A stretch of DNA of 64,000 nucleotides from the NCBI RefSeq assembly GCF_006386545.1, contig NZ_SWAR01000016.1, forward strand, positions 1 through 64,000. The letters run 5' to 3'. The notes below the pieces were generated by a model that had not been told where the DNA came from, ran no database searches, and saw only the letters and a list, made by a program, of their open reading frames with translations. How positions within the stretch are numbered: position 1 is the stretch's first letter; each line of letters opens with the position of its first letter. This stretch comes from Methylibium rhizosphaerae (lineage in GTDB: Bacteria > Pseudomonadota > Gammaproteobacteria > Burkholderiales > Burkholderiaceae_C). A program made the position numbers and the translations under genes. Below, in pieces: positions 47,686 to 57,471 of this stretch.

Positions 47686-49842
47686 TCAGTGCCGGGCCGG
47701 CGTGTCGCCGCCCAGCCGGCTCCACAGGTAGCTGAACTCGAGCGCCTGCAGGTGGGCGCGCTGCTCGTTGTCGGCCGCGCCGCCGTGGCCGCCCTCGATG
47801 TTCTCGTAATAGAGCACCGGGTGGCCCAGCTCCAGGAGGCGCGCGACCATCTTGCGGGCGTGGCCCGGGTGCACGCGGTCGTCGCGGGTGGAGGTGGTGA
47901 AGAGCATGGTCGGATACCGGGCCTCGCGCTTCACGTTCTGGTAGGGGCTGTATCGCGAGATCACCGCCCAGTCGTCCGGCTTGTCTGGGTCGCCGTACTC
48001 GGCCATCCAGGAGGCGCCGGCCAGCAGCTTGTGATAGCGACGCATGTCGAGCAGCGGTACCTGGCACACCACCGCGTTGAACAGCTCGGGGCGCTGCATC
48101 GCCACGGCGCCGACCAGCAGGCCGCCGTTGCTGCCGCCCTGGATGCCCAGGCGTGCCGGCGAGGTGACGCCGGTGCGCACGAGGTCTTCGGCCACCGCGA
48201 TGAAGTCGTCGTACGAGCGCTGCTTGTTGGCCTTGATGGCCGACTGGTGCCAGCCCGGGCCGAACTCGCCGCCGCCCCGGATGTTGGCCACCACCAGAAC
48301 GCCGCCGCGTTCATGCCAGGCGCGGCCGAAGCTGCCCGAATACCAGGGCTGCAGCGACACCTCGAAGCCGCCGTAGCCGTACAGCAGCGTCGGGTTGCTG
48401 CCGTCGGGCCTGGCGCCTTGCGGCCAGATCACGAAGTAGGGCACGCGCGTGCCGTCCTTCGAGGTGGCAAAGCGCTGCTCGGCGCGTGCACCGGAGGCGT
48501 CGAACTGCGGCGGGCGCTGCTTGAGCAGCTGACGCTGGTTGTTGCCGGTGCCGCCCAGGTAGAGCGAGTCGGGCGTGAGGAAGTCGGTGTAGGTGAGCAG
48601 GTAGCGCTCGGCCAGCGGGTCGGCCTTGAGCGCAGGGTCGTGCAGGCTGGCCACGCCGATGTTGCCGGGGAAGGGCGCCTCGACCGTGCGGCGCTGCCAG
48701 CGGCCCTGCACATGGCGCACTTCCTCGAGGCGGTTGGCCACGTTGTCGAGGATGTTGAGCAGGATGGTCGAGCGGGTGGCGGTGTAGCTTTCGAGCGAGC
48801 GGGTGGCAGTGGGCTCGAACAGCAGCTCCAGGCGCTGCTGCCCGCGCAGGTAGGCGTCGGCACGCGCCACCAGCAGCGAGCCGGCGGCGAACCGCTGCTC
48901 GCCCTGCCGCAGTTCGCTGCGCAGCGACATCAGCAGCCAGGGGCCGTGGAAGGCGATGCCGGCGTCGTCCGGCTTGGCGATGCGCACCAGCTGCCGGCCC
49001 TTGAGCAGGAAGCTCTCGGTCGTGTAGAAGTCGATCGCCCGGGTGAACACCGTGCGGTGGTAGCCCACCGTCGGGTCGACGCTGACGCCGGCGGAGACGT
49101 CGGTCTGCCGGGCCTCGAACACGGTGGGCGCCTGCGCCAGCGGGGTGCCGCGCTTCCACTGCCTGATGACGCGCGGGTAGCCCGAGTCGGTGAGCGAGCC
49201 GGGGCCGAAGTCGCTGCCGATGTAGACGGTGTCCTGGTCGATCCACTCGATGTCGGTCTTGGCCTCGGGCACGGCAAAGCCGCCGTCGACGAAACGCCTG
49301 GTCCTGAGGTCGAACTCGCGCACCACCTTCGCGTCGGCGCCGCCGCGTGACAGCGACACCAGGCAGCGTTCATAGTCCGGCGCCAGGCAGGTGGCACCGC
49401 CCCAGACCCAGTTCTCCTTCTCCGCGGCACCGAGCGCGTCGAGGTCGAGCACGCTTTCCCAGGCCGGCTGCGGCTTGGCGTATTCGTCGAGCGTGGCCCG
49501 GCGCCACAGGCCGCGCTTGTTGGTGCTGTCCTGCCAGAGGTTGTAGACGTGCCCGCCGATGCGCCGCACGTACGGGATGCGGTCACGCGCGTTCAGCACG
49601 GCCAGCAGCGCCGCCTTGGTCGGCGCGTAGTCGGGGCGCGCCATCAGTGCGGCCTGGGATGACGCGTTGCGCTCCTTCACCCAGGCGAGGGCACGCTCGC
49701 CCTGCACCTCCTCGAGCCACTGGTAGGGGTCGGCCTCGGCAGGCGGCGGCGCAGAAGAAGAAACGGCGGGGTTGGCGAAACTCATGGCGTAGGTGGCGAT
49801 CAGAGCAGCCGCGCAGATCGTGCGGGCCAGGCGGTTTTGCAT
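47686..49842 (-). CDS. Secreted prolyl oligopeptidase (S9A family)
   Basis: The product is 718 residues. The ATG at 49842 follows GGAG by six bases and opens a signal peptide ([21 protein letters not shown]). The N-terminal half is the propeller ([31 protein letters not shown]); the C-terminal half is the alpha/beta-hydrolase with S571 in GGSNGG, the aspartate in RDDRVHPGH and the histidine in GGHGGA. It cleaves short peptides after proline in the periplasm or outside the cell. It is monocistronic, with its own terminator. Confidence 0.9.
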   Translation of the reverse strand: MQNRLARTICAAALIATYAMSFANPAVSSSAPPPAEADPYQWLEEVQGERALAWVKERNASSQAALMARPDYAPTKAALLAVLNARDRIPYVRRIGGHVYNLWQDSTNKRGLWRRATLDEYAKPQPAWESVLDLDALGAAEKENWVWGGATCLAPDYERCLVSLSRGGADAKVVREFDLRTRRFVDGGFAVPEAKTDIEWIDQDTVYIGSDFGPGSLTDSGYPRVIRQWKRGTPLAQAPTVFEARQTDVSAGVSVDPTVGYHRTVFTRAIDFYTTESFLLKGRQLVRIAKPDDAGIAFHGPWLLMSLRSELRQGEQRFAAGSLLVARADAYLRGQQRLELLFEPTATRSLESYTATRSTILLNILDNVANRLEEVRHVQGRWQRRTVEAPFPGNIGVASLHDPALKADPLAERYLLTYTDFLTPDSLYLGGTGNNQRQLLKQRPPQFDASGARAEQRFATSKDGTRVPYFVIWPQGARPDGSNPTLLYGYGGFEVSLQPWYSGSFGRAWHERGGVLVVANIRGGGEFGPGWHQSAIKANKQRSYDDFIAVAEDLVRTGVTSPARLGIQGGSNGGLLVGAVAMQRPELFNAVVCQVPLLDMRRYHKLLAGASWMAEYGDPDKPDDWAVISRYSPYQNVKREARYPTMLFTTSTRDDRVHPGHARKMVARLLELGHPVLYYENIEGGHGGAADNEQRAHLQALEFSYLWSRLGGDTPARH

Positions 49843-49989
49843 GCAGGCTCCTCGTGGGAAGCCCGCATGATAGGCAAGACGGGGGCGCCGCACAGCCTGC
49901 GCCGGCCGGCCGCCGGGCCGGTTCGTCCGTGCAAGATGGGCGGCATACAATCCGCCGTTTGTTTCCAGCAACGTTTGAAGGATCGAGAC

Positions 49990-50316
49990 GTGTTCATTTC
50001 CAACGCGTTCGCGCAGGCTGCCCCGGCAGCCGCCACCAGCGGTACCGACGGCCTCCTGGGCATGCTGCCGCTGCTGCTGATGTTCGTGGTGCTGTACTTC
50101 GTGATGATCCGTCCGCAGATGAAGCGCCAGAAGGAAACCAAGGCCATGATCGAAGCCCTGGCCAAGGGTGACGAGGTGGTCACCGCCGGCGGCCTGCTGG
50201 GCAAGATCACCAAGCTGGGCGACGCCTACCTGTACATCGAGGTGGCCAACGGCGTCGAGCTGCAGGTGCAGCGCGGCGCGGTGGTCCAGGTGCTGCCCAA
50301 GGGCACGCTGAAGTAA
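49990..50316 (+). CDS. yajC: YajC, Sec translocon accessory subunit
   Basis: The product is 108 residues from a GTG at 49990, seven bases after GAAGGA. One membrane helix (LLGMLPLLLMFVVLYFVMI) is followed by the family motif RPQMKRQKE and a small cytoplasmic domain (GDEVVTAGGLLGKITKLGD). YajC joins SecD and SecF around SecYEG. A hairpin at 50345-50377 separates it from secD. The tgt and queA genes that often precede yajC are absent; a peptidase gene is divergent instead. Confidence 0.93.
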   Translation: MFISNAFAQAAPAAATSGTDGLLGMLPLLLMFVVLYFVMIRPQMKRQKETKAMIEALAKGDEVVTAGGLLGKITKLGDAYLYIEVANGVELQVQRGAVVQVLPKGTLK

Positions 50317-50344
50317 GCGCGTCCCTCCTGATCCCGTTCATCGC

Positions 50345-50377
50345 AAGCCGCGGCCGTCACCGCTGACGCCGCGGCTT
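50345..50377 (+). terminator. Hairpin between yajC and secD, possible attenuator
   Basis: A 10-bp stem (AAGCCGCGGC / GCCGCGGCTT) with a 13-base loop, followed by TGTTTCT. It could end part of the yajC transcripts and lower secD-secF expression relative to yajC, or end the yajC message completely if secD has its own promoter. Confidence 0.6.
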
Positions 50378-50411
50378 TGTTTCTAGTTCCGGTTCGACCT
50401 AGGACTCCCTC

Positions 50412-52328
50412 ATGAACCGCTATCCCTGGTGGAAGTACGCGATCATCGTCGTCGCGCTGCTGATCGGCACGATCTACACGCTGCCCAACTTCTTCGGCGA
50501 GGCGCCGGCGGTGCAGGTGTCCAGCGGCAAGGCGACCATCAAGGTCGGCCCTGACGCGGTGGGTCGCGTCGAGGCCGCGCTCAAGCAGGCCGGCCTGACG
50601 CCCGACTTCGTGCAGTTCGACGGCAACTCCGTCAAGGCCCGCTTCGGCGACATCGACACGCAGACCAAGGCGCGCGACGCGCTGCTGCGCGCGTTCAACC
50701 CGAACCCGGCCGATCCCGGCTACATCGTGGCGCTCAACCTGCTGCCGCGCTCGCCCGCCTGGCTGACCCGCCTGCATGCGCTGCCCATGTACCTGGGCCT
50801 CGACCTGCGCGGCGGCGTGCACTTCCTGATGCAGGTCGACATGAAGGCGGCCATCACCAAGCGTGCCGAGTCGGTGGCGGGCGACGTACGCACCGCGCTG
50901 CGCGAGAAGAACATCCGCCACGCCGGCATCGCGCGCAACGGCAACGAGGTCGAGGTGCGTTTCCGGGACCGCGAGACGCTCACCGCGGCGCTGGCCGTGC
51001 TCAACGAGCAGCAGCCCGACATGCTGTGGGTGGAAGGTGCCGACGGGGCCGACCTGCGCCTCACCGGCTCGCTCAAGCCCGAGGCGGCGCGGGCGGTGCA
51101 GGACCAGGCGCTGAAGCAGAACATCACCACGCTGCACAACCGCATCAACGAACTCGGCGTCGCCGAGCCGGTGATCCAGCAGCAGGGCGCCGACCGCGTG
51201 GTGGTGCAGCTGCCGGGCGTGCAGGATCCGGCCAAGGCCAAGGACATCATCGGCCGCACCGCCACGCTGGAAGTGCGCATGGTCGAGGCGCACCTCAACT
51301 CCGATCCGCAGGTGCGCGACTACAACCCGACCAAGATCGAGGACGCCACCAAGGGCATGGTGCCGCCGGGCACCGAGCTGCTGTACTCGCGCCGCGACGG
51401 CCGCGGCGAGGAGCCGCTGCTGCTGTCGAAGCAGGTGATCTTCACCGGCGACAACCTGACCGGCGCCGACGCCACCATCGACCAGCAGAACTCCGGCTCG
51501 GTGGTCAGCGTCACGCTCGACGCCAAGGGCGGCGCCGCCATGAAGGCGGCCACCCGCGAGGGCGTGAAGCGCCGCATGGCGGTGGTGCTGATCGAAAAGG
51601 GCAAGCCGGAGGTGCTGACGGCGCCGACCATCCAGACGGAGCTGTCCAACCGCTTCCAGATCACCGGCATGCGCAGCCCCGAGGAAGCCAACGACCTGGC
51701 GCTGCTCATGCGGGCCGGCTCGCTGGCCGCCCCGATGGACATCATCGAAGAACGCACCATCGGCCCGAGCCTGGGCGCCGAGAACATTGCCAAGGGCTTC
51801 GACAGCGTGCTGTACGGCTTCATCGCGATCGCGGTGTTCATGTGCGCCTACTACCTGCTGTTCGGGCTGTTCTCGACCGTCGCGCTGGGGGTGAACCTGC
51901 TGTTCCTGGTGGCCATCCTGTCGATGATGCAGGCCACGCTCACGCTGCCCGGCATGGCGGCCATCGCGCTGGTGCTGGGCATGGCCATCGATTCCAACGT
52001 GCTGATCAACGAACGGGTGCGTGAAGAGCTGCGCTCGGGCGCCTCGCCGCAGGCGGCCATCAGTGCCGGCTACGAGCGCGCCTGGGGCACCATCCTCGAC
52101 TCCAACGTGACCACGCTGATCGCCGGCCTCGCGCTGCTGGCCTTCGGCTCCGGCCCGGTGCGCGGCTTCGCGATCGTGCACTGCCTGGGCATCCTCACCT
52201 CCATGTTCTCGGCCGTGTTCTTCTCGCGCGGCCTGGTGAACCTGTGGTACGGGCGCCAGAAGAAGCTCAAGTCGGTGTCGATCGGCCAGGTGTGGAAGCC
52301 CGACACCGAACCGACCGCCAAGGCCTGA
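50412..52328 (+). CDS. secD: SecD, protein translocase subunit
   Basis: The product is 638 residues with AGGA before the ATG. It has the first membrane helix (WWKYAIIVVALLIGTIYTL), a large periplasmic P1 domain with LGLDLRGGVHFLMQVD, and the C-terminal group of five helices, including the proton-path region (GMAIDSNVLINERVREEL). SecD and SecF use the proton gradient to pull exported proteins out of the Sec channel. Length and motifs are normal. SecF follows after 37 bases. Confidence 0.96.
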   Translation: MNRYPWWKYAIIVVALLIGTIYTLPNFFGEAPAVQVSSGKATIKVGPDAVGRVEAALKQAGLTPDFVQFDGNSVKARFGDIDTQTKARDALLRAFNPNPADPGYIVALNLLPRSPAWLTRLHALPMYLGLDLRGGVHFLMQVDMKAAITKRAESVAGDVRTALREKNIRHAGIARNGNEVEVRFRDRETLTAALAVLNEQQPDMLWVEGADGADLRLTGSLKPEAARAVQDQALKQNITTLHNRINELGVAEPVIQQQGADRVVVQLPGVQDPAKAKDIIGRTATLEVRMVEAHLNSDPQVRDYNPTKIEDATKGMVPPGTELLYSRRDGRGEEPLLLSKQVIFTGDNLTGADATIDQQNSGSVVSVTLDAKGGAAMKAATREGVKRRMAVVLIEKGKPEVLTAPTIQTELSNRFQITGMRSPEEANDLALLMRAGSLAAPMDIIEERTIGPSLGAENIAKGFDSVLYGFIAIAVFMCAYYLLFGLFSTVALGVNLLFLVAILSMMQATLTLPGMAAIALVLGMAIDSNVLINERVREELRSGASPQAAISAGYERAWGTILDSNVTTLIAGLALLAFGSGPVRGFAIVHCLGILTSMFSAVFFSRGLVNLWYGRQKKLKSVSIGQVWKPDTEPTAKA

Positions 52329-52365
52329 CGCAGGCTCCGCGAGCACAACGACTCAGAGGACTCAG

Positions 52366-53400
52366 ATGGAATTCTTCCGGATCAAGCGCGACATCCCGTT
52401 CATGCGGCACGCGCTGGTGTTCAACGTCATCTCGTTCGTCACGTTCGCCGCGGCGGTGTTCTTCCTGGTCACGCGCGGCCTGCATTTCTCGATCGAGTTC
52501 ACCGGCGGCACGGTCATCGAGGTGGCCTACGCGCAGCCGGCCGACGTCGGTCGCGCCCGCCACGCGGTGGAGTCGCTCAACTTCGGTGAAGTGCAGGTGC
52601 AGAACTTCGGCAGCTCGCGCGACGTGCTGATCCGCCTGCCGCTGCGCGGCGATGTGAAGCAGGCCGACGTGGTGGCCCGGGTGTTCGACACGCTGTGCCA
52701 GGCCGAGTCGGGCAAGGTGGTGCAGCGCCAGCTGGTCACCGACAAGGGCGAGGCCGTCTCCAAGCAGGTCTGCGAGGCCGCCGGCGGCGAGCCGGTGCGC
52801 CTGTCGCGCAGCGAATTCGTCGGCCCCCAGGTCGGCGACGAGCTGGCACGCGACGGCGCCCTCGCGCTGGCCATGACCGTGATCGGCATCATGATCTACC
52901 TGGCCTTCCGCTTCGAGTGGAAGTTCGCGGTGGCCGGCATCATCGCCAACCTCCACGACGTGGTGATCATCCTGGGCTTCTTCGCCTTCTTCCAGTGGGA
53001 GTTCTCGCTCTCGGTGCTGGCGGCGGTGCTGGCGGTGCTGGGGTACTCGGTCAACGAGTCGGTGGTGATCTTCGACCGGATCCGCGAGGCCTTCCGCAAG
53101 TACCGCAAGATGAGCACGCACGAGGTGATCGACCATGCCATCACCTCGACGATGAGCCGCACCATCATCACCCACGGCTCCACCCAGATGATGGTGCTGT
53201 CGATGCTGGTCTTCGGCGGCCCGACGCTGCACTACTTCGCCATTGCGCTGACCATCGGCATCTGCTTCGGCATCTATTCGTCGGTGTTCGTGGCGGCGGC
53301 CATCGCGATGTGGCTGGGTGTCAAGCGCGAAGACCTCGTGAAGGCCCCCGTGCGCAAGGAAGGCGATCCTGACGACCCCAACGCCGGGGCGGTGGTGTAG
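52366..53400 (+). CDS. secF: SecF, protein translocase subunit
   Basis: The product is 344 residues: a first helix, the periplasmic FTGGTVIEVAY region and five C-terminal helices with the conserved GYSVNESVVIFDRIRE and FGGPTLHYFA segments. It pairs with SecD in the inner membrane. A ribosome site (AGAGGA) precedes the ATG. The C-terminal tail is short and acidic. Confidence 0.96.
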   Translation: MEFFRIKRDIPFMRHALVFNVISFVTFAAAVFFLVTRGLHFSIEFTGGTVIEVAYAQPADVGRARHAVESLNFGEVQVQNFGSSRDVLIRLPLRGDVKQADVVARVFDTLCQAESGKVVQRQLVTDKGEAVSKQVCEAAGGEPVRLSRSEFVGPQVGDELARDGALALAMTVIGIMIYLAFRFEWKFAVAGIIANLHDVVIILGFFAFFQWEFSLSVLAAVLAVLGYSVNESVVIFDRIREAFRKYRKMSTHEVIDHAITSTMSRTIITHGSTQMMVLSMLVFGGPTLHYFAIALTIGICFGIYSSVFVAAAIAMWLGVKREDLVKAPVRKEGDPDDPNAGAVV

Positions 53401-53445
53401 AGTTGACCGGCATTCACTACCGATCGAGTTCGCATCGCCCCTCTC

Positions 53446-55752
53446 ATGGCGACCACTGCCAACCCTCAGGCTCTGGCCGCGCAGGCACGACGCGCCTATG
53501 TGGAATTCCTGCTCCAGGGCGTGGCGCAGGTGGGCAATGCGGTGGTCGAAGGCGCGCGGCTGCTGGCCAACCAGACCACTGATCCTGAAACCGGCATCAA
53601 GCGCCGCAACGTCGCGATCGACCTGCCCAAGGCGAGCGCACGCTGGCAGAACGCAATGATCACCGCCCTGCGCGGCGCCGGTTTCGCGCTCACCGCGGGC
53701 GGCCGCACGGCCGCCGAGGCGAACCCTCCGCGCAGCAGCGGGCTGTCTTCCGGCGGTGACTTTTCGCTGGTGGACGACGACACCATCGAGCGGGAGATCC
53801 TGAGTTCCCGCCTGGCGCTCGCGATGATGGACAAGGCGTCCTGGGAGTTCACCGACCTTCGCTCGCGCATGTCGGTGCTCGAGCAGCGCGACGAGCTCGA
53901 GCCCCAGGACGTATTGCGGCCCCATGTGCTGGCGCGGTTCGTCCTCGACGCCTGGCGCAGCGCCGGCCTCACGCTCGACGCCTGGCGCACGCTGCAGCCG
54001 TCGCTGCACGAGGAATTCGCGCACTTCGTCGAAGAGGCCTATCACGAGACCAACCGCTGGCTCGTGAACCACGGCGTGCGACCCGAGATCGACCTGCGGC
54101 CCTTCATCCGCCGCAGCCGCAGTGCTGCCGGCGGACATGCGGGCAGCGGCAACACGCCGCTGGGCAGCGGCCCGGGCGGTGGCGCCACGCTGAGCGCGGG
54201 ACTCTCGCGCCACACGGTCGGCGAGGAGACCCGGCTGATGACCCGGGCGGCCGGCCTGGCCCGTACTTCCGAACACGCCGAGGCGGTGCTCGGGCGGCTG
54301 AACCGCCTGATCGGCCGGCACGTGCCGGAGTTCAGCTCGTCGACCGTGATCCAGCCGCAGCCCTCGCCGGGGCTCAAGGCCGCCATCAACGAGGCGCAGC
54401 AGAGCCTGCACCAGCGCCTCGCGCCCTCGCCCGGCAAGGAGGCCGGCGGCCCGGTCAGCACCCCGGCGCTCCTGCAGGAGCTGCAGGTGCGCAAGCAGGC
54501 GCTGAAGCAGGCGGCCACCACACCCATCGAACGCGCCACGATCGAGATCGTGGCCCTGCTGTTCCAGAGCATCCTCACCGAAGAGCGGATCCCGGCAGCG
54601 GTGCGCGTGTGGTTCGCCCGCCTGCAGATGCCGGTGCTGCGAGTGGCCATCAGCGAGCCCGACTTCTTTGCCACCACCGACCATCCGGCGCGCAAGCTGA
54701 TCGACCGGATGGGGGCCTGCGTGATGGGTTTCGACGTCACCACCCGCGCGGTGGGCGACGCACTCGAGAAGGAAATCAAGCGGGTCGTGCAGGTGGTCGA
54801 GGCCTACCCGGACACAGGCCGCCGCGTGTTCCAGACCGTGCTGACCGAGTTCGAGCGGTTTCTCGAGCACTACTTCAAGAACGAGAACGAGGCCACGCGC
54901 AAGGGCGTGTCGCTGGCCCAGCAGGTCGAGCAGCGCGAAACGCTGGCCATCCAGTACACGATCGAGCTGCGCAAGATGCTCAACGAAGTGCCGGTGCAGG
55001 AGGGCGTGCGCGAGTTCCTGTTCCACGTCTGGGCCGACGTGCTGGCCATGACCGGCGTCAAGTCGGGCCCTGCCAGCGAGCAGACCAAGGTGATGAAGCG
55101 GGCCGCCGCCGACCTCATCTGGTCGGCCAGCGCCAAGGTGTCACGCGAGGAGCGGGCCGAGGTCATTCGCCGGCTGCCGCCTCTGCTGAAGACGCTGCGC
55201 GAGGGCATGGCGCAGGCCGGCATCACGCTGGAAAAGCAGGACCAGCACATCCAGGCCCTGAACAATTCACTGGCTGCCGCGTTCACCGCGAAGGCAGCGA
55301 CCATCCCGACCGAGCGGCTGAACGAGCTGATGGCCAGGCTCGAAACGCTGGAGGAACTGCTGCCCGAGGCCGAGGACGTGCAGATCGACGAGTCGATGGT
55401 CCTGGACCTGTCGGGCCATGAGTCGTCCGAACTCGAAGTGGTCGGTGAGGGCGGTTCGATGCCCACGCCGGCGATGCTCACCTGGGCGCGCGAGCTGCAG
55501 GTCGGCAGCTGGTACAAGCTCGACTACCGTGGTCGCAACGAGCCGGTGCAGTTGGCCTGGCAGGGCTTGCGCAAGCAGCTCACGCTGTTCGTCACGCCGG
55601 CCGGCCGTGGGGTGCTGTTCCAGCAGCACCGCCTGGCCGCCTTCCTGCAGGCTGGCCTGCTGGTGCCCGCGCAGGACGAAGCCCTCACCGTGCGAGCCAC
55701 GCGCAGCGCGCTGGCGAAGCTCGACGTCGACCCGAGCCGGCTCATCCACTGA
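53446..55752 (+). CDS. DUF1631 family protein
   Basis: The product is 768 residues, mostly helical, without signal peptide or membrane helices. The N-terminal part (YVEFLLQGVAQVGNAVVEGAR), the central LNRLIGRHVPEF and VALLFQSILTEERIPAAVRVWFARLQMPVLRVA, and the last 90 residues with a PilZ-like barrel (VGSWYKLDYRGRNEPVQLAW) fit the DUF1631 family, which is common in Betaproteobacteria and of unknown function. The PilZ-like end suggests a possible link to cyclic di-GMP, though the canonical binding arginines are not obvious. It lies 45 bases behind secF and may be read through from it. Confidence 0.8.
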   Translation: MATTANPQALAAQARRAYVEFLLQGVAQVGNAVVEGARLLANQTTDPETGIKRRNVAIDLPKASARWQNAMITALRGAGFALTAGGRTAAEANPPRSSGLSSGGDFSLVDDDTIEREILSSRLALAMMDKASWEFTDLRSRMSVLEQRDELEPQDVLRPHVLARFVLDAWRSAGLTLDAWRTLQPSLHEEFAHFVEEAYHETNRWLVNHGVRPEIDLRPFIRRSRSAAGGHAGSGNTPLGSGPGGGATLSAGLSRHTVGEETRLMTRAAGLARTSEHAEAVLGRLNRLIGRHVPEFSSSTVIQPQPSPGLKAAINEAQQSLHQRLAPSPGKEAGGPVSTPALLQELQVRKQALKQAATTPIERATIEIVALLFQSILTEERIPAAVRVWFARLQMPVLRVAISEPDFFATTDHPARKLIDRMGACVMGFDVTTRAVGDALEKEIKRVVQVVEAYPDTGRRVFQTVLTEFERFLEHYFKNENEATRKGVSLAQQVEQRETLAIQYTIELRKMLNEVPVQEGVREFLFHVWADVLAMTGVKSGPASEQTKVMKRAAADLIWSASAKVSREERAEVIRRLPPLLKTLREGMAQAGITLEKQDQHIQALNNSLAAAFTAKAATIPTERLNELMARLETLEELLPEAEDVQIDESMVLDLSGHESSELEVVGEGGSMPTPAMLTWARELQVGSWYKLDYRGRNEPVQLAWQGLRKQLTLFVTPAGRGVLFQQHRLAAFLQAGLLVPAQDEALTVRATRSALAKLDVDPSRLIH

Positions 55753-55771
55753 CCGGCCGACAGGAAGCAAA

Positions 55772-55792
55772 ACGGCCACCGAAGGTGGCCGT
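55772..55792. terminator. Bidirectional terminator between the DUF1631 gene and smg
   Basis: A 9-bp stem (ACGGCCACC / GGTGGCCGT) with a GAA loop between two convergent genes. The minus-strand exit has TTTTG right after the stem; the plus-strand exit has CGTCGTTT. It probably serves both genes, better for smg. Confidence 0.75.
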
Positions 55793-55821
55793 CGTCGTTT
55801 GCGGTGAAGCGCGTAGGCGCG

Positions 55822-56274
55822 TCAGTGGATCAGGCGGTCGGCTGCGTCGACGAACAGCTCGTCGAGGATGAGTGCGTCGGGCTCCTCGCCCAGGCTCCAG
55901 AACACCATCAGCACGATGATCTTCAGATCTTCGAGTGGCACCGGGCCGCCCGGGATGGCCATGGCGCGGTCTACCACGATCTCGCGCATCGGCGGGCGCA
56001 GTACGCCGGCCGATTCGAGGAAGCTGATGAAGCCGACCGATTCGTCACCCAGGTGATCCTGCTCGGCCAGCGTGTAGACACGAAGGCTGTCGGCGCCCTG
56101 GATGCCGTCGTGCGACTCGGCCGCACTGGCCAGACCGTCGAGCCACGAAAGGGCTTCCTGGATCTCGTCGCTTTCGAACCCGACGGCTGACAGCTTGCGC
56201 GTCAGCTGTGCGTGGTCGGGACAGGCGTCGGGACGCCAGTAGTTTTCGTACAGGTAGACGAGTACGTCAAACAT
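55822..56274 (-). CDS. smg: Smg family protein (DUF494)
   Basis: The product is 150 residues, starting at the ATG at 56274 (MFDVLVYLYENYWR), the conserved N-terminus of the family; a start four codons earlier is less likely. The C-terminal segment GPVPLEDLKIIVLMVFWSLGEEPDAL is typical. Function is unknown; smg commonly sits beside dprA and def in Beta- and Gammaproteobacteria, as here. Confidence 0.92.
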   Translation of the reverse strand: MFDVLVYLYENYWRPDACPDHAQLTRKLSAVGFESDEIQEALSWLDGLASAAESHDGIQGADSLRVYTLAEQDHLGDESVGFISFLESAGVLRPPMREIVVDRAMAIPGGPVPLEDLKIIVLMVFWSLGEEPDALILDELFVDAADRLIH

Positions 56275-56355
56275 GATGCGGGCCACTATACCCGAGGGTC
56301 GCTGGCCGGCGGCGGGAAAAAGTAAGGCTTTGCGCGCGGGTATCGGTGGGGCTTT

Positions 56356-57456
56356 TCAGCCTTGCGCCAGACGCTGAAACAGCTGCCCCGGCAGACGGGC
56401 CACCTGCCCCGCAAGCTCGAGTTCGAGCAGGCGCGCACTCAGCTCGGACGGCGCATATCCGGTGCGGGCGCACAGTGCGTCGAGGCTGGTTGGGTCATAT
56501 CCCAGCGCGGCAAGGACCGGGTCGCGCGCGGCTGCGGTGGTCGTGCCGCCCGCAGCCGGCTCCTCCGCGGCAGACGGCCAGTGGAGTTCTTCCAGCACGT
56601 CCTGCGCACTGTCGACGAGCTTGGCCCCTTGCTTGATGAGCGCGTGGCAGCCGCGCGATTGGGGCGAGTGGATCGAGCCCGGAATCGCGAAGACCTCGCG
56701 GCTCATCTCGACAGCCAGCCGTGCGGTGATGAGCGAGCCCGACTGCAGCGCCGCTTCCACCACCAGCGTGCCGCCGGCCAGCCCCGCGATGATGCGGTTG
56801 CGTTTCGGGAAATTGGGCGGCAGCGGCGGCATGCCCAGCGGGTACTCGCTCACCAGGGCGCCGTTGCGGGAGATGCGATGAGCCAGTTCGTGGTGCCGCT
56901 TCGGGTACACGCGGTCGAGCCCCGTGCCCACCACCGCGATCGTGCCGCCCGGGCCACACACGCCGCCTTCGTGCGCGGCGCCGTCGATGCCGAGGGCCAG
57001 GCCCGAGACCACGGTGAGGCCGGCCTGGCTGAACGTGGCGGCGAATGCTCGGGCGTTGTCGGCGCCCTGCGGCGTCGGATTGCGGCTGCCCACGATCGCG
57101 ATGCAGGGCCGGCGAAGGAAGCCGGCGTCGCCCATCACGTAAAGCATCAATGGCGGGTCGGCGGTTTCCAGCAGCGCCGACGGATACGCAGGGTCCCCCA
57201 GGGTCAGGACCGTGCGGTCGTCGCCCGCTTGCAGCCAGCCCCAGGTTTTCTCGAGCTGTGCCGCAAATGACTCGGGCAGCTGCCGCAGGGCACTGGCTTC
57301 AGCGGGGCTCGCCAGCTCACGCAGCGCTGAGGGCTCGGCTTCGAAGATCCCCTGCGGTGACCCGAACGCCGCCAGCAGCCTGCGGGCGGCAACGGGGCCG
57401 ATCTGAGCGGTCTCGGCCAGCCGCAGCCAGGCCGCCAGCTCGTCGCGCTCGATCAC
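56356..57456 (-). CDS. dprA: DprA, DNA-processing protein for natural transformation
   Basis: The product is 366 residues. An N-terminal SAM-like part (LAETAQIGPVAARRLLAAFGS) precedes the extended Rossmann fold with GSRNPTPQGADNARAF, SGLALGIDGAAHEGG and FPKRNRIIAGL, and a C-terminal winged helix ends the protein. DprA loads RecA on incoming single-stranded DNA in the cytoplasm. It lies 15 bases behind the LysM gene and 81 before smg, all in one direction. An intact copy implies possible competence, which would help uptake of islands such as the one to the left. Confidence 0.95.
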   Translation of the reverse strand: MIERDELAAWLRLAETAQIGPVAARRLLAAFGSPQGIFEAEPSALRELASPAEASALRQLPESFAAQLEKTWGWLQAGDDRTVLTLGDPAYPSALLETADPPLMLYVMGDAGFLRRPCIAIVGSRNPTPQGADNARAFAATFSQAGLTVVSGLALGIDGAAHEGGVCGPGGTIAVVGTGLDRVYPKRHHELAHRISRNGALVSEYPLGMPPLPPNFPKRNRIIAGLAGGTLVVEAALQSGSLITARLAVEMSREVFAIPGSIHSPQSRGCHALIKQGAKLVDSAQDVLEELHWPSAAEEPAAGGTTTAAARDPVLAALGYDPTSLDALCARTGYAPSELSARLLELELAGQVARLPGQLFQRLAQG

Positions 57457-57471
57457 CGGCGAGCAGCGGGT

